Positions 54,179-61,403 of a DNA stretch of 64,000 nt are shown here, one piece after another. Origin of the DNA: Acidimicrobiales bacterium. Its GTDB lineage: Bacteria > Actinomycetota > Acidimicrobiia > Acidimicrobiales > SKKL01. The stretch covers positions 1 through 64,000 of the forward strand of contig JAXHLR010000006.1 of the NCBI GenBank assembly GCA_034521975.1, read 5' to 3'. The position numbers and the translations under genes are program-made. The notes below the pieces were generated by a model that saw only the letters and a list, made by a program, of their open reading frames with translations, was not told the origin of the DNA and did no database searches. Each line of letters begins with the position of its first letter. Position 1 is the stretch's first letter.

Positions 54179-54553
54179 TCAGGCCCGGGCCAGAACCCGC
54201 CGGCACTCGGGGCGCGCCAACGCCGACAGCCACGCGAAGAACGCACCAGCGCTGCCCGAGGGTTTGAGATCGCCGCGCATGTAGGCCACCGCAGAATCGA
54301 AGTCGCCGGCAAGCAGCGCCCCGAGATCGACCTGGCCCTGTGGGATCGAGACCTCGGCGGTGCGACCCGAGTCCGCCGACGGCTCAACCGCCACCAGCCG
54401 CCCGTGCTCGACCACCCACAGGAGGGCGAGGCGCTGCGAGCCGTCGCCGGTGACCACGACCTCGACCACTCCCGACCCGCCGGGGCCGCCGGGTAGGTCG
54501 CCCAGCAGCGCGTTGACCGACGCCAGCCGTTCGGGATCGGACAGGTCGCTCAC
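54179..54553 (-). CDS. SCP2 sterol-carrier-like protein
   Basis: This 124-residue protein has the single SCP2 fold, with F-D-S-A-V-A-Y-M-R-G-D-L-K-P-S-G near the C-terminus as the main signature. SCP2 domains bind lipids, and some actinobacterial ones are linked with mycothiol-dependent enzymes. It starts at GTG 54553 overlapping the mca stop by 4 nt, so the two are coupled, which fits a mycothiol connection. Confidence 0.8.
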   Translation of the reverse strand: MSDLSDPERLASVNALLGDLPGGPGGSGVVEVVVTGDGSQRLALLWVVEHGRLVAVEPSADSGRTAEVSIPQGQVDLGALLAGDFDSAVAYMRGDLKPSGSAGAFFAWLSALARPECRRVLARA

Positions 54554-55425
54554 TCGGCCTCCTGCCACTCGAGGTCGTCGACGCCGGTGAACAGATCGGA
54601 CTCGGGCACCTCGGTGTCGACCAACGAGCGGGCCAGGATGTAGTCGTCGAAGGGGTGGACGCTGTTGGCCTCCTCGGCCGGCAACCCGAACCAGAACGGC
54701 GACGTCGGGTCGACCTGGGTGGCATGGGCCAGCAGGCCCTCGGTGCGAGCGTGCTGGAACCCGTCGATGGGCACCTGGGTGGTGATGCGGTGGTCGTTGT
54801 CCGGACGCTTGACCAGACGCTCTCCGAAGGGCGACTCCATCCCCAGCTCGAGGAACTTCTCGTGCATGGCCACCATGCGGGCCCGCGACCAGGTCGTGTA
54901 GTAGAGCTTCAGCGGCTGCCACGGCGGTCCCGCGTCGGGACGCCACTCGGGATCGGCGGCCCGATCGAAGGCCGGCACCGTGATGTCGTGCACCTTCAGA
55001 TGGTCGGGGTGCTGATACCCCCGTTGGTCGTCGGAGTAGGTGACGACCACGTGAGGCCGCTCGCGGCGGATCACCCTCACCAGCTTCTCGACCGCGTCGT
55101 CGAAGTCGGCCTGCCAGAACGAGTCGGGGTGGTCGTTGGACGGAGCCTCGGGCATGCCCGAGTCGCGGTAGCCAAGACGTTCGACGACCTCGTAGCCGAT
55201 CACGCTCGCCGCCAGGTCGAGCTCGGCCTGGCGCACCGCAGCGACGTCGGCACGGATCTCGGGGGTGTCCATGGCCGGATTGAGGATGGAGCCCTCCTCG
55301 CCACCGGTGCAGCACACCAGGACGGTGTGCGCCCCCATGGACCGGTACTTGGCGATGGTGGGCGCCCCCTTGGACGCTTCGTCATCGGGATGGGCGTGGA
55401 CGGTGAGGATGACGGGCCGGGCCAT
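54550..55425 (-). CDS. mca: Mycothiol S-conjugate amidase (LmbE family)
   Basis: This 291-residue zinc amidase cleaves mycothiol conjugates to detoxify electrophiles. The LmbE metal motifs are H-A-H-P-D-D-E at about residues 10-16 and Y-S-D-D-Q-R-G-Y-Q-H-P-D-H near 150-162, with His at the expected places. The length (near 290) and the sequence C-C-T-G-G-E-E-G fit Mca better than MshB. Its presence implies the cell makes mycothiol. Confidence 0.88.
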   Translation of the reverse strand: MARPVILTVHAHPDDEASKGAPTIAKYRSMGAHTVLVCCTGGEEGSILNPAMDTPEIRADVAAVRQAELDLAASVIGYEVVERLGYRDSGMPEAPSNDHPDSFWQADFDDAVEKLVRVIRRERPHVVVTYSDDQRGYQHPDHLKVHDITVPAFDRAADPEWRPDAGPPWQPLKLYYTTWSRARMVAMHEKFLELGMESPFGERLVKRPDNDHRITTQVPIDGFQHARTEGLLAHATQVDPTSPFWFGLPAEEANSVHPFDDYILARSLVDTEVPESDLFTGVDDLEWQEAE

Positions 55426-55431
55426 GGATCG

Positions 55432-55437
55432 ACGCTA
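55432..55437 (-). promoter_or_regulatory. -10 box TAGCGT of mca
   Basis: Minus strand, 6 nt before the ATG at 55425. Confidence 0.55.
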
Positions 55438-55557
55438 CCAAGACGGCGCCGACATCGGCCGCGGACGACGACCGAAGACCACCACGAGGACCGGCACTAC
55501 AGTGGCCTCGGCAGCGCCCGGCTCATTGCCGGACACAAGGCGAGAGCGAGGCAGACC

Positions 55558-56055
55558 ATGGACGACACCGGCATCTGGATGCTCATCTGGATCGTCGTGG
55601 CGGCGGTGCTCGGCATCGGCGAGATCATGGCCGCCGGCTCGTTCTTCATGCTCCCGTTCGCAGTGGGGGCCCTGGCCGCCTTCGGCGGCGCCGCAATCGG
55701 CGTCAGCCTGGCGGTGCAGCTCGTGCTGTTCATCGCCGTGTCCGGCGGCTCCTTTCTCGCCATGCGCCCCCTGGCGCACCGCCTCAACACCGAGCCCCAA
55801 CAGATCGACGGCATCGGCGCCCGGCGACTCATCGGCGCCCAGGGCCGGGTGATCGAAGCGATCTCCGCCGACGGTGGCATCGGCCTCGTCCGCCTCGACC
55901 GTCAGGAGTGGCGGGCCCAGGGCCTCGAGGGTGGCACCATCGAAGAAGGCGCCCGAGTGAAGGTGGTCGAGGTCCGCGGCACCCGAGTGGTGGTGTTCCC
56001 CGTCGAGCTGCCGAACAGCGACGGATCCGACCCACCCGGCGACCCCTCGTCCTGA
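55558..56055 (+). CDS. NfeD-family membrane protein
   Basis: This 165-residue protein has three or four N-terminal transmembrane helices and a C-terminal OB-fold domain (about 85-150) with I-G-A-Q-G-R-V and V-V-E-V-R-G-T. NfeD proteins lack enzymatic residues and pair with SPFH proteins in membrane microdomains. The SPFH gene follows after 121 nt. A TACAGT -10 candidate at 55498-55503 would give a leader of about 48 nt. Confidence 0.87.
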   Translation: MDDTGIWMLIWIVVAAVLGIGEIMAAGSFFMLPFAVGALAAFGGAAIGVSLAVQLVLFIAVSGGSFLAMRPLAHRLNTEPQQIDGIGARRLIGAQGRVIEAISADGGIGLVRLDRQEWRAQGLEGGTIEEGARVKVVEVRGTRVVVFPVELPNSDGSDPPGDPSS

Positions 56056-56176
56056 CCTCGCCCCCGGGCTCCACATCCACGAGCACGGTGCCCGACGATG
56101 TGCCAACATCGGCGACGGGGCCCGACGATCACCGGCGTGCCCATCAGGCGGTCCGTTCCGCAGAAGGAGATCCTGC

Positions 56177-57169
56177 GTGCAAGTCCTCATCGCTGTGCTC
56201 ATCGTGCTGGTGGCGTTCCTCGTCATCTACGCCGCCGCCGGCATCCGCATCGTCCGCGAACACCAGAAGGGCATCGTCGAACAGCTCGGGCGCTACAAGG
56301 AGACCTGCGATTCGGGTCTGCGCATCATCATCCCGTTCGTCCAGCGCATGCGGCTGGTCGACATGCGCGAGCAGGTGGTCGATGTGCCTCCCCAGGAGGT
56401 CATCACCTCCGACAACGTGTCGGTCACCGTCGATGCCGTCGTGTACTACGAGCCCACCGACCCGAAGCGGCTCATGTACAACGTCGCCAACTTCCTCATG
56501 GCGGTCACCAAGCTGGCCCAGACCAACCTGCGCAACGTCATCGGCGACATGAGCCTCGACGAGGCACTCACCTCGCGGGACAAGGTCAACATCAACCTTC
56601 GCGAGATCCTCGACGACGCCACCGACAGCTGGGGTGTCCGCGTCGTCCGCGTCGAGATCCAGCGCATCGACCCACCGCCCGACGTCATGAACGCCATGCA
56701 CGAGCAGATGCGAGCCGAACGCACCCGCCGGGCCGTGGTGACCCAGGCCGAGGGCGAACGCACCGCCGCCATCACCAGGGCCGAGGGCCAGAAGGCCTCC
56801 GACATCCTCCAGGCCGAGGGCGTCAAAGCCAGTCAGGTGCTCGAGGCCGAGGGTCAGGCCGAGGCCATCCGCTCGATCGCCGACGCCGAGAAGTTCCGCC
56901 AGCTCACCGTCGCCGAAGGTGAGGCCGAAGCCATCCGGTCGGTGTACCACGCCATCCACGACGGCAACCCCACCACCGATCTGCTGGCCATCAAGTACCT
57001 CGAAGCCCTCGGCCGCATCGCCAACGGCCAAGCCACCAAGATCTTCCTTCCCGCCGACATGTCCGGCATGGCAGGTGCGGTCGCCGGCATCGGCGAGCTG
57101 TTCCGGGCCGGCGACGGCGATTCCGACGACGACGCTCCGGCCGTCGGCGGTCCGTCCACGCCCATCTGA
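56177..57169 (+). CDS. SPFH/band 7 (stomatin-like, QmcA-type) protein
   Basis: This 330-residue protein has one N-terminal membrane helix (about 3-23), an SPFH domain (E-R-G/K-G-I-V-E-Q-L-G-R-Y type opening, about 28-190) and an Ala/Glu-rich coiled coil rich in A-E-G repeats (about 195-260). It forms membrane scaffolds with NfeD. AAGGAGAT stands before the GTG start. The C-terminal tail is disordered and acidic. The 56056-56176 gap contains only this ribosome-binding site as a visible signal. Confidence 0.9.
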   Translation: MQVLIAVLIVLVAFLVIYAAAGIRIVREHQKGIVEQLGRYKETCDSGLRIIIPFVQRMRLVDMREQVVDVPPQEVITSDNVSVTVDAVVYYEPTDPKRLMYNVANFLMAVTKLAQTNLRNVIGDMSLDEALTSRDKVNINLREILDDATDSWGVRVVRVEIQRIDPPPDVMNAMHEQMRAERTRRAVVTQAEGERTAAITRAEGQKASDILQAEGVKASQVLEAEGQAEAIRSIADAEKFRQLTVAEGEAEAIRSVYHAIHDGNPTTDLLAIKYLEALGRIANGQATKIFLPADMSGMAGAVAGIGELFRAGDGDSDDDAPAVGGPSTPI

Positions 57170-57229
57170 ACCCGACGCCCGCTACGGGGGCCGGATCGCC
57201 CGCATCTCCGCCCCCTCCCGGGGCGCAAG

Positions 57230-57235
57230 TAGGCT
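57230..57235 (+). promoter_or_regulatory. -10 box TAGGCT of murA
   Basis: It is 8 nt before the ATG at 57244. Confidence 0.6.
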
Positions 57236-57243
57236 CGCCTCCG

Positions 57244-58530
57244 ATGGAGCGATTCGAGATCATCGGTGGACGGCCCCTGTCGGGAACCGTACGGCCGGCC
57301 GGCAACAAGAACGCCGCTCTCCCGATGCTCGCAGCCTCACTGCTCGGGGACGGTCCCACCACCCTCACCAACGTTCCCGACATCGGCGATGTCCGCACCA
57401 TGCTGCGACTCATCAGCGGTCTCGGCGCCGAGGTGTCCCACCACCCCGACGGCAGGGTCACCATCGACCCGAGCGGGGCGACCCCGCAACCGCTCGACCC
57501 CGAGCTGTGCACCCGCATCCGAGCGTCGCTGCTGCTGGCCGGCCCGCTCCTCGCCCGCTTCGGCGAGGTCACCATGCCTCCCCCCGGCGGCGACACCATC
57601 GGACGACGGCGCAACGATCCGCACTGGCACGCCTTCGCCGCGCTCGGCGCCGAGCTAACCGACCGTGGCGCCGAGCACCACCTCACCAGCAACGGCCGCC
57701 TGACCGGCACCGACATCCTGCTCGACGAAGCCTCGGTGATGGCGACCGAGAACGCCGTCATGGCCGCGGTGCTGGCCAAGGGCACCACCCTCATCCGCAA
57801 CGCCGCCTCCGAGCCCCACGTCCAGGACCTGTGCGAGATGCTGGTCCAGATGGGGGCATCGATCGGGGGCATCGGATCGAACCTGTTGATGATCGACGGC
57901 GTCGACACGCTCTCTGGGACCGAAGCCACCATTGCTCCCGACTACATGGAGGTCGGGTCCTTCATCGGCTTGGGCGCGGTCACCGACGGCGACTTGCGGA
58001 TCGGACCGGTGCGCCACGCCGACCTGCGCATGATCGTCGCCAAGTTCGCCGTCCTCGGTGTGGAGGTCACCACCGACGCCGACGAGGTCATCGTTCCCGG
58101 CCACCAGAGCCTGCACATCCAGGAGGACTTCGGTGGCAAGATCCCCCGCCTCCACGAGGCCCCATGGCCCGGATTCCCCGCCGACCTCATGTCCATCGCC
58201 CTGGTGGTGGCCACCCAGGCATCGGGCACGGTGCTCATGCATCAATGGATGTTCGAGAGCCGTCTCTACTTCACCGACCGCCTGATCGAGATGGGCGCCC
58301 GGATCATCGTCGCCGACCCGCATCGCGCCGTGGTCACCGGCCCCTCCAGCCTCCGGGGCGCACGCCTGCAGTCTCCGGACATCCGCGCCGGGATGGCCCT
58401 GCTCATGGCCGCGCTGTGCGCCGAAGGACCCTCGTCGATCGCCAACATCGGCCAGATCGACCGCGGCTACGAACGCATCGACGACAAGCTGCGCGACCTG
58501 GGGGCCCACATCGAGCGCGTGCCCGCCTGA
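57244..58530 (+). CDS. murA: UDP-N-acetylglucosamine 1-carboxyvinyltransferase (MurA)
   Basis: This 428-residue enzyme transfers enolpyruvate to UDP-GlcNAc, the first committed step of peptidoglycan synthesis. The N-terminal G-N-K-N-A-A-L-P with the catalytic Lys is intact. The active-site loop reads P-P-P-G-G-D-T-I-G, with Asp117 where E. coli has Cys115. The same exchange makes Mycobacterium tuberculosis MurA insensitive to fosfomycin. The following R-R-R-N-D-P-H differs from the common R-P-V-D-x-H, so this may be a divergent or second MurA. Length is normal. Confidence 0.88.
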   Translation: MERFEIIGGRPLSGTVRPAGNKNAALPMLAASLLGDGPTTLTNVPDIGDVRTMLRLISGLGAEVSHHPDGRVTIDPSGATPQPLDPELCTRIRASLLLAGPLLARFGEVTMPPPGGDTIGRRRNDPHWHAFAALGAELTDRGAEHHLTSNGRLTGTDILLDEASVMATENAVMAAVLAKGTTLIRNAASEPHVQDLCEMLVQMGASIGGIGSNLLMIDGVDTLSGTEATIAPDYMEVGSFIGLGAVTDGDLRIGPVRHADLRMIVAKFAVLGVEVTTDADEVIVPGHQSLHIQEDFGGKIPRLHEAPWPGFPADLMSIALVVATQASGTVLMHQWMFESRLYFTDRLIEMGARIIVADPHRAVVTGPSSLRGARLQSPDIRAGMALLMAALCAEGPSSIANIGQIDRGYERIDDKLRDLGAHIERVPA

Positions 58531-58576
58531 GCCCCGACGCCTCGGGTCGGGTGGACGACCACCGGGGCGACACCAC

Positions 58577-58582
58577 TACAGT
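58577..58582 (+). promoter_or_regulatory. -10 box TACAGT of the GGDEF-EAL gene
   Basis: It predicts a transcript start near 58589 and a leader of about 100 nt that begins at the stem described in the next entry. Confidence 0.45.
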
Positions 58583-58592
58583 CCAACACCTC

Positions 58593-58654
58593 GACCCCGT
58601 TCCTGTGCACACCGGGGCTTGAACTCAGGCACCGGCTGCCGATGGAACGGGGTC
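58593..58654 (+). promoter_or_regulatory. Structured 5' leader of the GGDEF-EAL gene
   Basis: GACCCCGTTCC (58593-58603) and GGAACGGGGTC (58644-58654) are perfectly complementary over 11 bp and enclose a 40-nt loop. The stem starts at the likely transcript start, 34 nt before the ATG. It does not match the c-di-GMP (GEMM) riboswitch core that I know. A regulatory role is inferred only from the structure. Confidence 0.45.
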
Positions 58655-58688
58655 CAGCCGCTGTGAGCGATATGGGGGGAGTGCCAGC

Positions 58689-61088
58689 ATGCAGATCGAG
58701 TCGAGCCGCACCAGGCTGCTCGTCGCGGTGGCCATCGTGTCGGGCCCGCTCGCTGCAGCCACCGCGGCGGTGTTGTCGGGCCCCGGACGCCTCGTCGCAC
58801 CAGCCGTGGCCGCCGCCATGGCCACGATCGGGCTCGCCGCCGGACACACCTACCGACGCGGGACCGACGCCGCGCTGCGCCAGCTGCAGCACGACCGGCT
58901 CAAGCTGGTCTCACTGCTCGAGGAATCCGACGCGGCGGTCGCGATCCTCGACGCGGACGGCCGCTACCTCGATCTCGGCCCCACAGCGATCGAGATCCTC
59001 GGCCGGACCGAGGAATCGCTCGTCGGCAGGTTGGTGGGCGAAGACATCGACCCCGAGGACCAGGCCCGGGTGATCGACGCCATCGGCTCAGTGGCCTCGC
59101 AGGGACTCAACCGCCTCACCGGGCTCCGGACCCGGATCCATGCCGGCGACGACCGCTGGCTCGACATCGAACTGGCCATCAGCAACCGCCTCGATGACCC
59201 GGCGGTGCAGGGGCTGGTCCTGACCGCACGTGACATCTCGCCCCAACTGGCGGCGACCAAGGAGCTCGCCGCCAGCGTCGAGCAGCAGGCAGGGGTCGCC
59301 CAGCTCGGGCGCCGTGCGCTCGAGGGCGCCGACCCGGCCCGTCTCGCACTCGAAGCGGTGTCCATCTTGGCCAAGACCCTGCACGTCGACGGGGTCGAGC
59401 TCTACCGCCACGTCGCCAACGAAGGCCTGCTGCTGCTCGAGACGTCCCTCGGTCCAACCCGCGACCTCGCCGGGCTCATCACCGTGGACTCGGACGAGTC
59501 GCTCCCCGAGGTGCTGGCCATCACCGAACGCAAGACCGTCGTGGTCGACGACGTGTTGATCGACCCGCGCTTCGACGTCCCTCCTCACCTGCGGACAGGC
59601 GGCCCCCACAGCATGCTGTCGGTCCCCGTCACCGGCCCCGGACAGCCCTACGGCGCGCTGTCGGTCCACTCCGCGCAACGCCGGATCTTCACTCCCGACG
59701 ACACCGTCTTCGTGCAATCGATCGCCAACGCCCTCGGCTTGGCGCTGGACCGCCGACGCGCCGAGGAGGAGACGCTGCACCGCGCCTTTCACGACGCGCT
59801 CACCGGGCTCCCCAACCGCACCCTGTTCGTCCACCGCCTGCAGCGCACCATCGAACGCTTGGGCCCCCACGCGTCCGACGTCGGCGTCTTCGTCATCGAC
59901 CTCGACCACTTCAAGGTCATCAACGACTCGCTCGGCCACGAGCTCGGCGACGCGCTGCTCATCGAGGTCACGAACCGGGTCCGCGACACCGTCCGGCCCG
60001 GAGACATGATCGCCCGACTCGGTGGCGACGAGTTCGCACTGCTCTGCGACGACGCGGGCTCGATCGAACGGATCGACTCCATCGCCAGCCGCATCGCCGA
60101 GGCGCTCTACGTCCCCATCGAGATCGCCGGCCGGGCGATCCACGTCACGGCCAGCATCGGCGTCGCCGGCCCGTCGTCGGCTGAGGACACCGCCGCCTCG
60201 CTCCTTCGCGACGCCGACATCGCCCTCTACCAGGCCAAGGACCGCGGACGTGGTGGCTACGCGCTGTTCGATGAGACCCACCGTGTGCGGGCGGTGAACC
60301 GCCTCGAGACCGAGAGCGAACTACGTCGCGCCGTTCCCGCCGGTGAGCTGCGGGTGCACTACCAGCCCACCGTCGACCTCTCCACCGGCGCGACCTCGGG
60401 TGTCGAGGCGCTGGTCCGCTGGAACCACCCGACCCGCGGCATGATCCGGCCGAGCGAGTTCATCCCCATCGCCGAGCAGACCGACCTCATCGACCACGTG
60501 GGGCGGTGGGTCCTCGAACAAGCGTGCCGGCAGCTGGTCGACTGGGAACGGCGAGCCGACACCTGGAACCTGTGCGTCGCGGTGAACCTCTCGGCCCGTC
60601 AGTTGTGCCTCCCCGATCTGGCCGAGGACATGGCGCTCATCATCGCGCGTTCGGGGGCCGACCCGGCCAAGCTCTGCCTGGAGATCACCGAGAGCGCGCT
60701 GATGATCGACCTCGACCGGGCTACCGAGGCGGTGCGTGCCTTGAAGGCACTGGGCGTGCGGATCGCAGTCGACGACTTCGGCACCGGATACTCGTCGCTG
60801 ACCTACCTCACCCGCCTTCCCGTCGACGTCGTCAAGATCGACCAGAGCTTCATCACCGCGATCGCCCACGATCCCCAGGACCGTGCCATCACCCGGGGCA
60901 TCATCGACCTCGCCCACTCCCTGGGACTCACCGTGGTCGCCGAGGGCGTCGAGAACGAGCAACAGCTCCTGATCCTCGACGAGCTGGGGTGCGACCAGGC
61001 TCAAGGGTTCCTGTTCGCCCGTCCGGACGTCGCCAGCGCGGTGTCCACCAGGCCGATCTCGGTCGACGCCGACGTCGTCGGTCCATGA
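58689..61088 (+). CDS. Membrane PAS-GAF-GGDEF-EAL protein (c-di-GMP turnover)
   Basis: This 799-residue protein has two N-terminal helices (about 8-55), a PAS domain (about 75-185), a GAF domain (about 200-360), GGDEF (about 365-530) and EAL (about 545-790). The cyclase signature R-L-G-G-D-E-F lies near residue 445 and the phosphodiesterase one as G-V-E-A-L-V-R-W near 572, with D-D-F-G-T-G-Y-S-S-L and V-K-I-D further on. Both catalytic sites look intact, so synthesis and breakdown of c-di-GMP are possible. A GGGGGGAG ribosome-binding site precedes the ATG. A small gene follows 24 nt later. Confidence 0.9.
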   Translation: MQIESSRTRLLVAVAIVSGPLAAATAAVLSGPGRLVAPAVAAAMATIGLAAGHTYRRGTDAALRQLQHDRLKLVSLLEESDAAVAILDADGRYLDLGPTAIEILGRTEESLVGRLVGEDIDPEDQARVIDAIGSVASQGLNRLTGLRTRIHAGDDRWLDIELAISNRLDDPAVQGLVLTARDISPQLAATKELAASVEQQAGVAQLGRRALEGADPARLALEAVSILAKTLHVDGVELYRHVANEGLLLLETSLGPTRDLAGLITVDSDESLPEVLAITERKTVVVDDVLIDPRFDVPPHLRTGGPHSMLSVPVTGPGQPYGALSVHSAQRRIFTPDDTVFVQSIANALGLALDRRRAEEETLHRAFHDALTGLPNRTLFVHRLQRTIERLGPHASDVGVFVIDLDHFKVINDSLGHELGDALLIEVTNRVRDTVRPGDMIARLGGDEFALLCDDAGSIERIDSIASRIAEALYVPIEIAGRAIHVTASIGVAGPSSAEDTAASLLRDADIALYQAKDRGRGGYALFDETHRVRAVNRLETESELRRAVPAGELRVHYQPTVDLSTGATSGVEALVRWNHPTRGMIRPSEFIPIAEQTDLIDHVGRWVLEQACRQLVDWERRADTWNLCVAVNLSARQLCLPDLAEDMALIIARSGADPAKLCLEITESALMIDLDRATEAVRALKALGVRIAVDDFGTGYSSLTYLTRLPVDVVKIDQSFITAIAHDPQDRAITRGIIDLAHSLGLTVVAEGVENEQQLLILDELGCDQAQGFLFARPDVASAVSTRPISVDADVVGP

Positions 61089-61112
61089 TCCCCACGTCTC
61101 CGACGGGACGCG

Positions 61113-61403
61113 ATGCACCCGAGTGACCGCGTCCGGTTCGCGACCGAGACCGCCAAGGCGGTGCTCGAGGGGCGCCTCGATCCCGTCGAGGCCGAGGCCG
61201 CGCTGGCCCTGCAGCTCGAACAGCTCGTCCCACAGCTGCGCAGCGACCGCGACGCGGTCACCCACAGCGAGTGCGAAGCGGTGGCGACGACCCTCCGGCT
61301 ACTCGGTGAGCAGATCAACGACCGCTCGTCCGAACACGGGGAGCCGGCCGCCCACACCGCCATCGCCGAGATGCTCGGGCGCCTCGCCCAAGTCCTACGC
61401 TGA
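61113..61403 (+). CDS. Small helical protein of unknown function
   Basis: This 96-residue, mostly helical protein (F-A-T-E-T-A-K-A-V-L-E-G-R-L-D-P-V-E-A-E-A-A) starts 24 nt after the GGDEF-EAL stop and probably shares its transcript. Its end overlaps the convergent sensor gene by 9 nt. No family is recognised. Its location between two c-di-GMP genes suggests a linked role, which is only an inference. Confidence 0.65.
   Translation: MHPSDRVRFATETAKAVLEGRLDPVEAEAALALQLEQLVPQLRSDRDAVTHSECEAVATTLRLLGEQINDRSSEHGEPAAHTAIAEMLGRLAQVLR

Noticed and set aside
58589-58688. c-di-GMP (GEMM) riboswitch in the leader of the GGDEF-EAL gene
   Set aside because: The conserved core elements of the class were not found; only a plain long stem is present.
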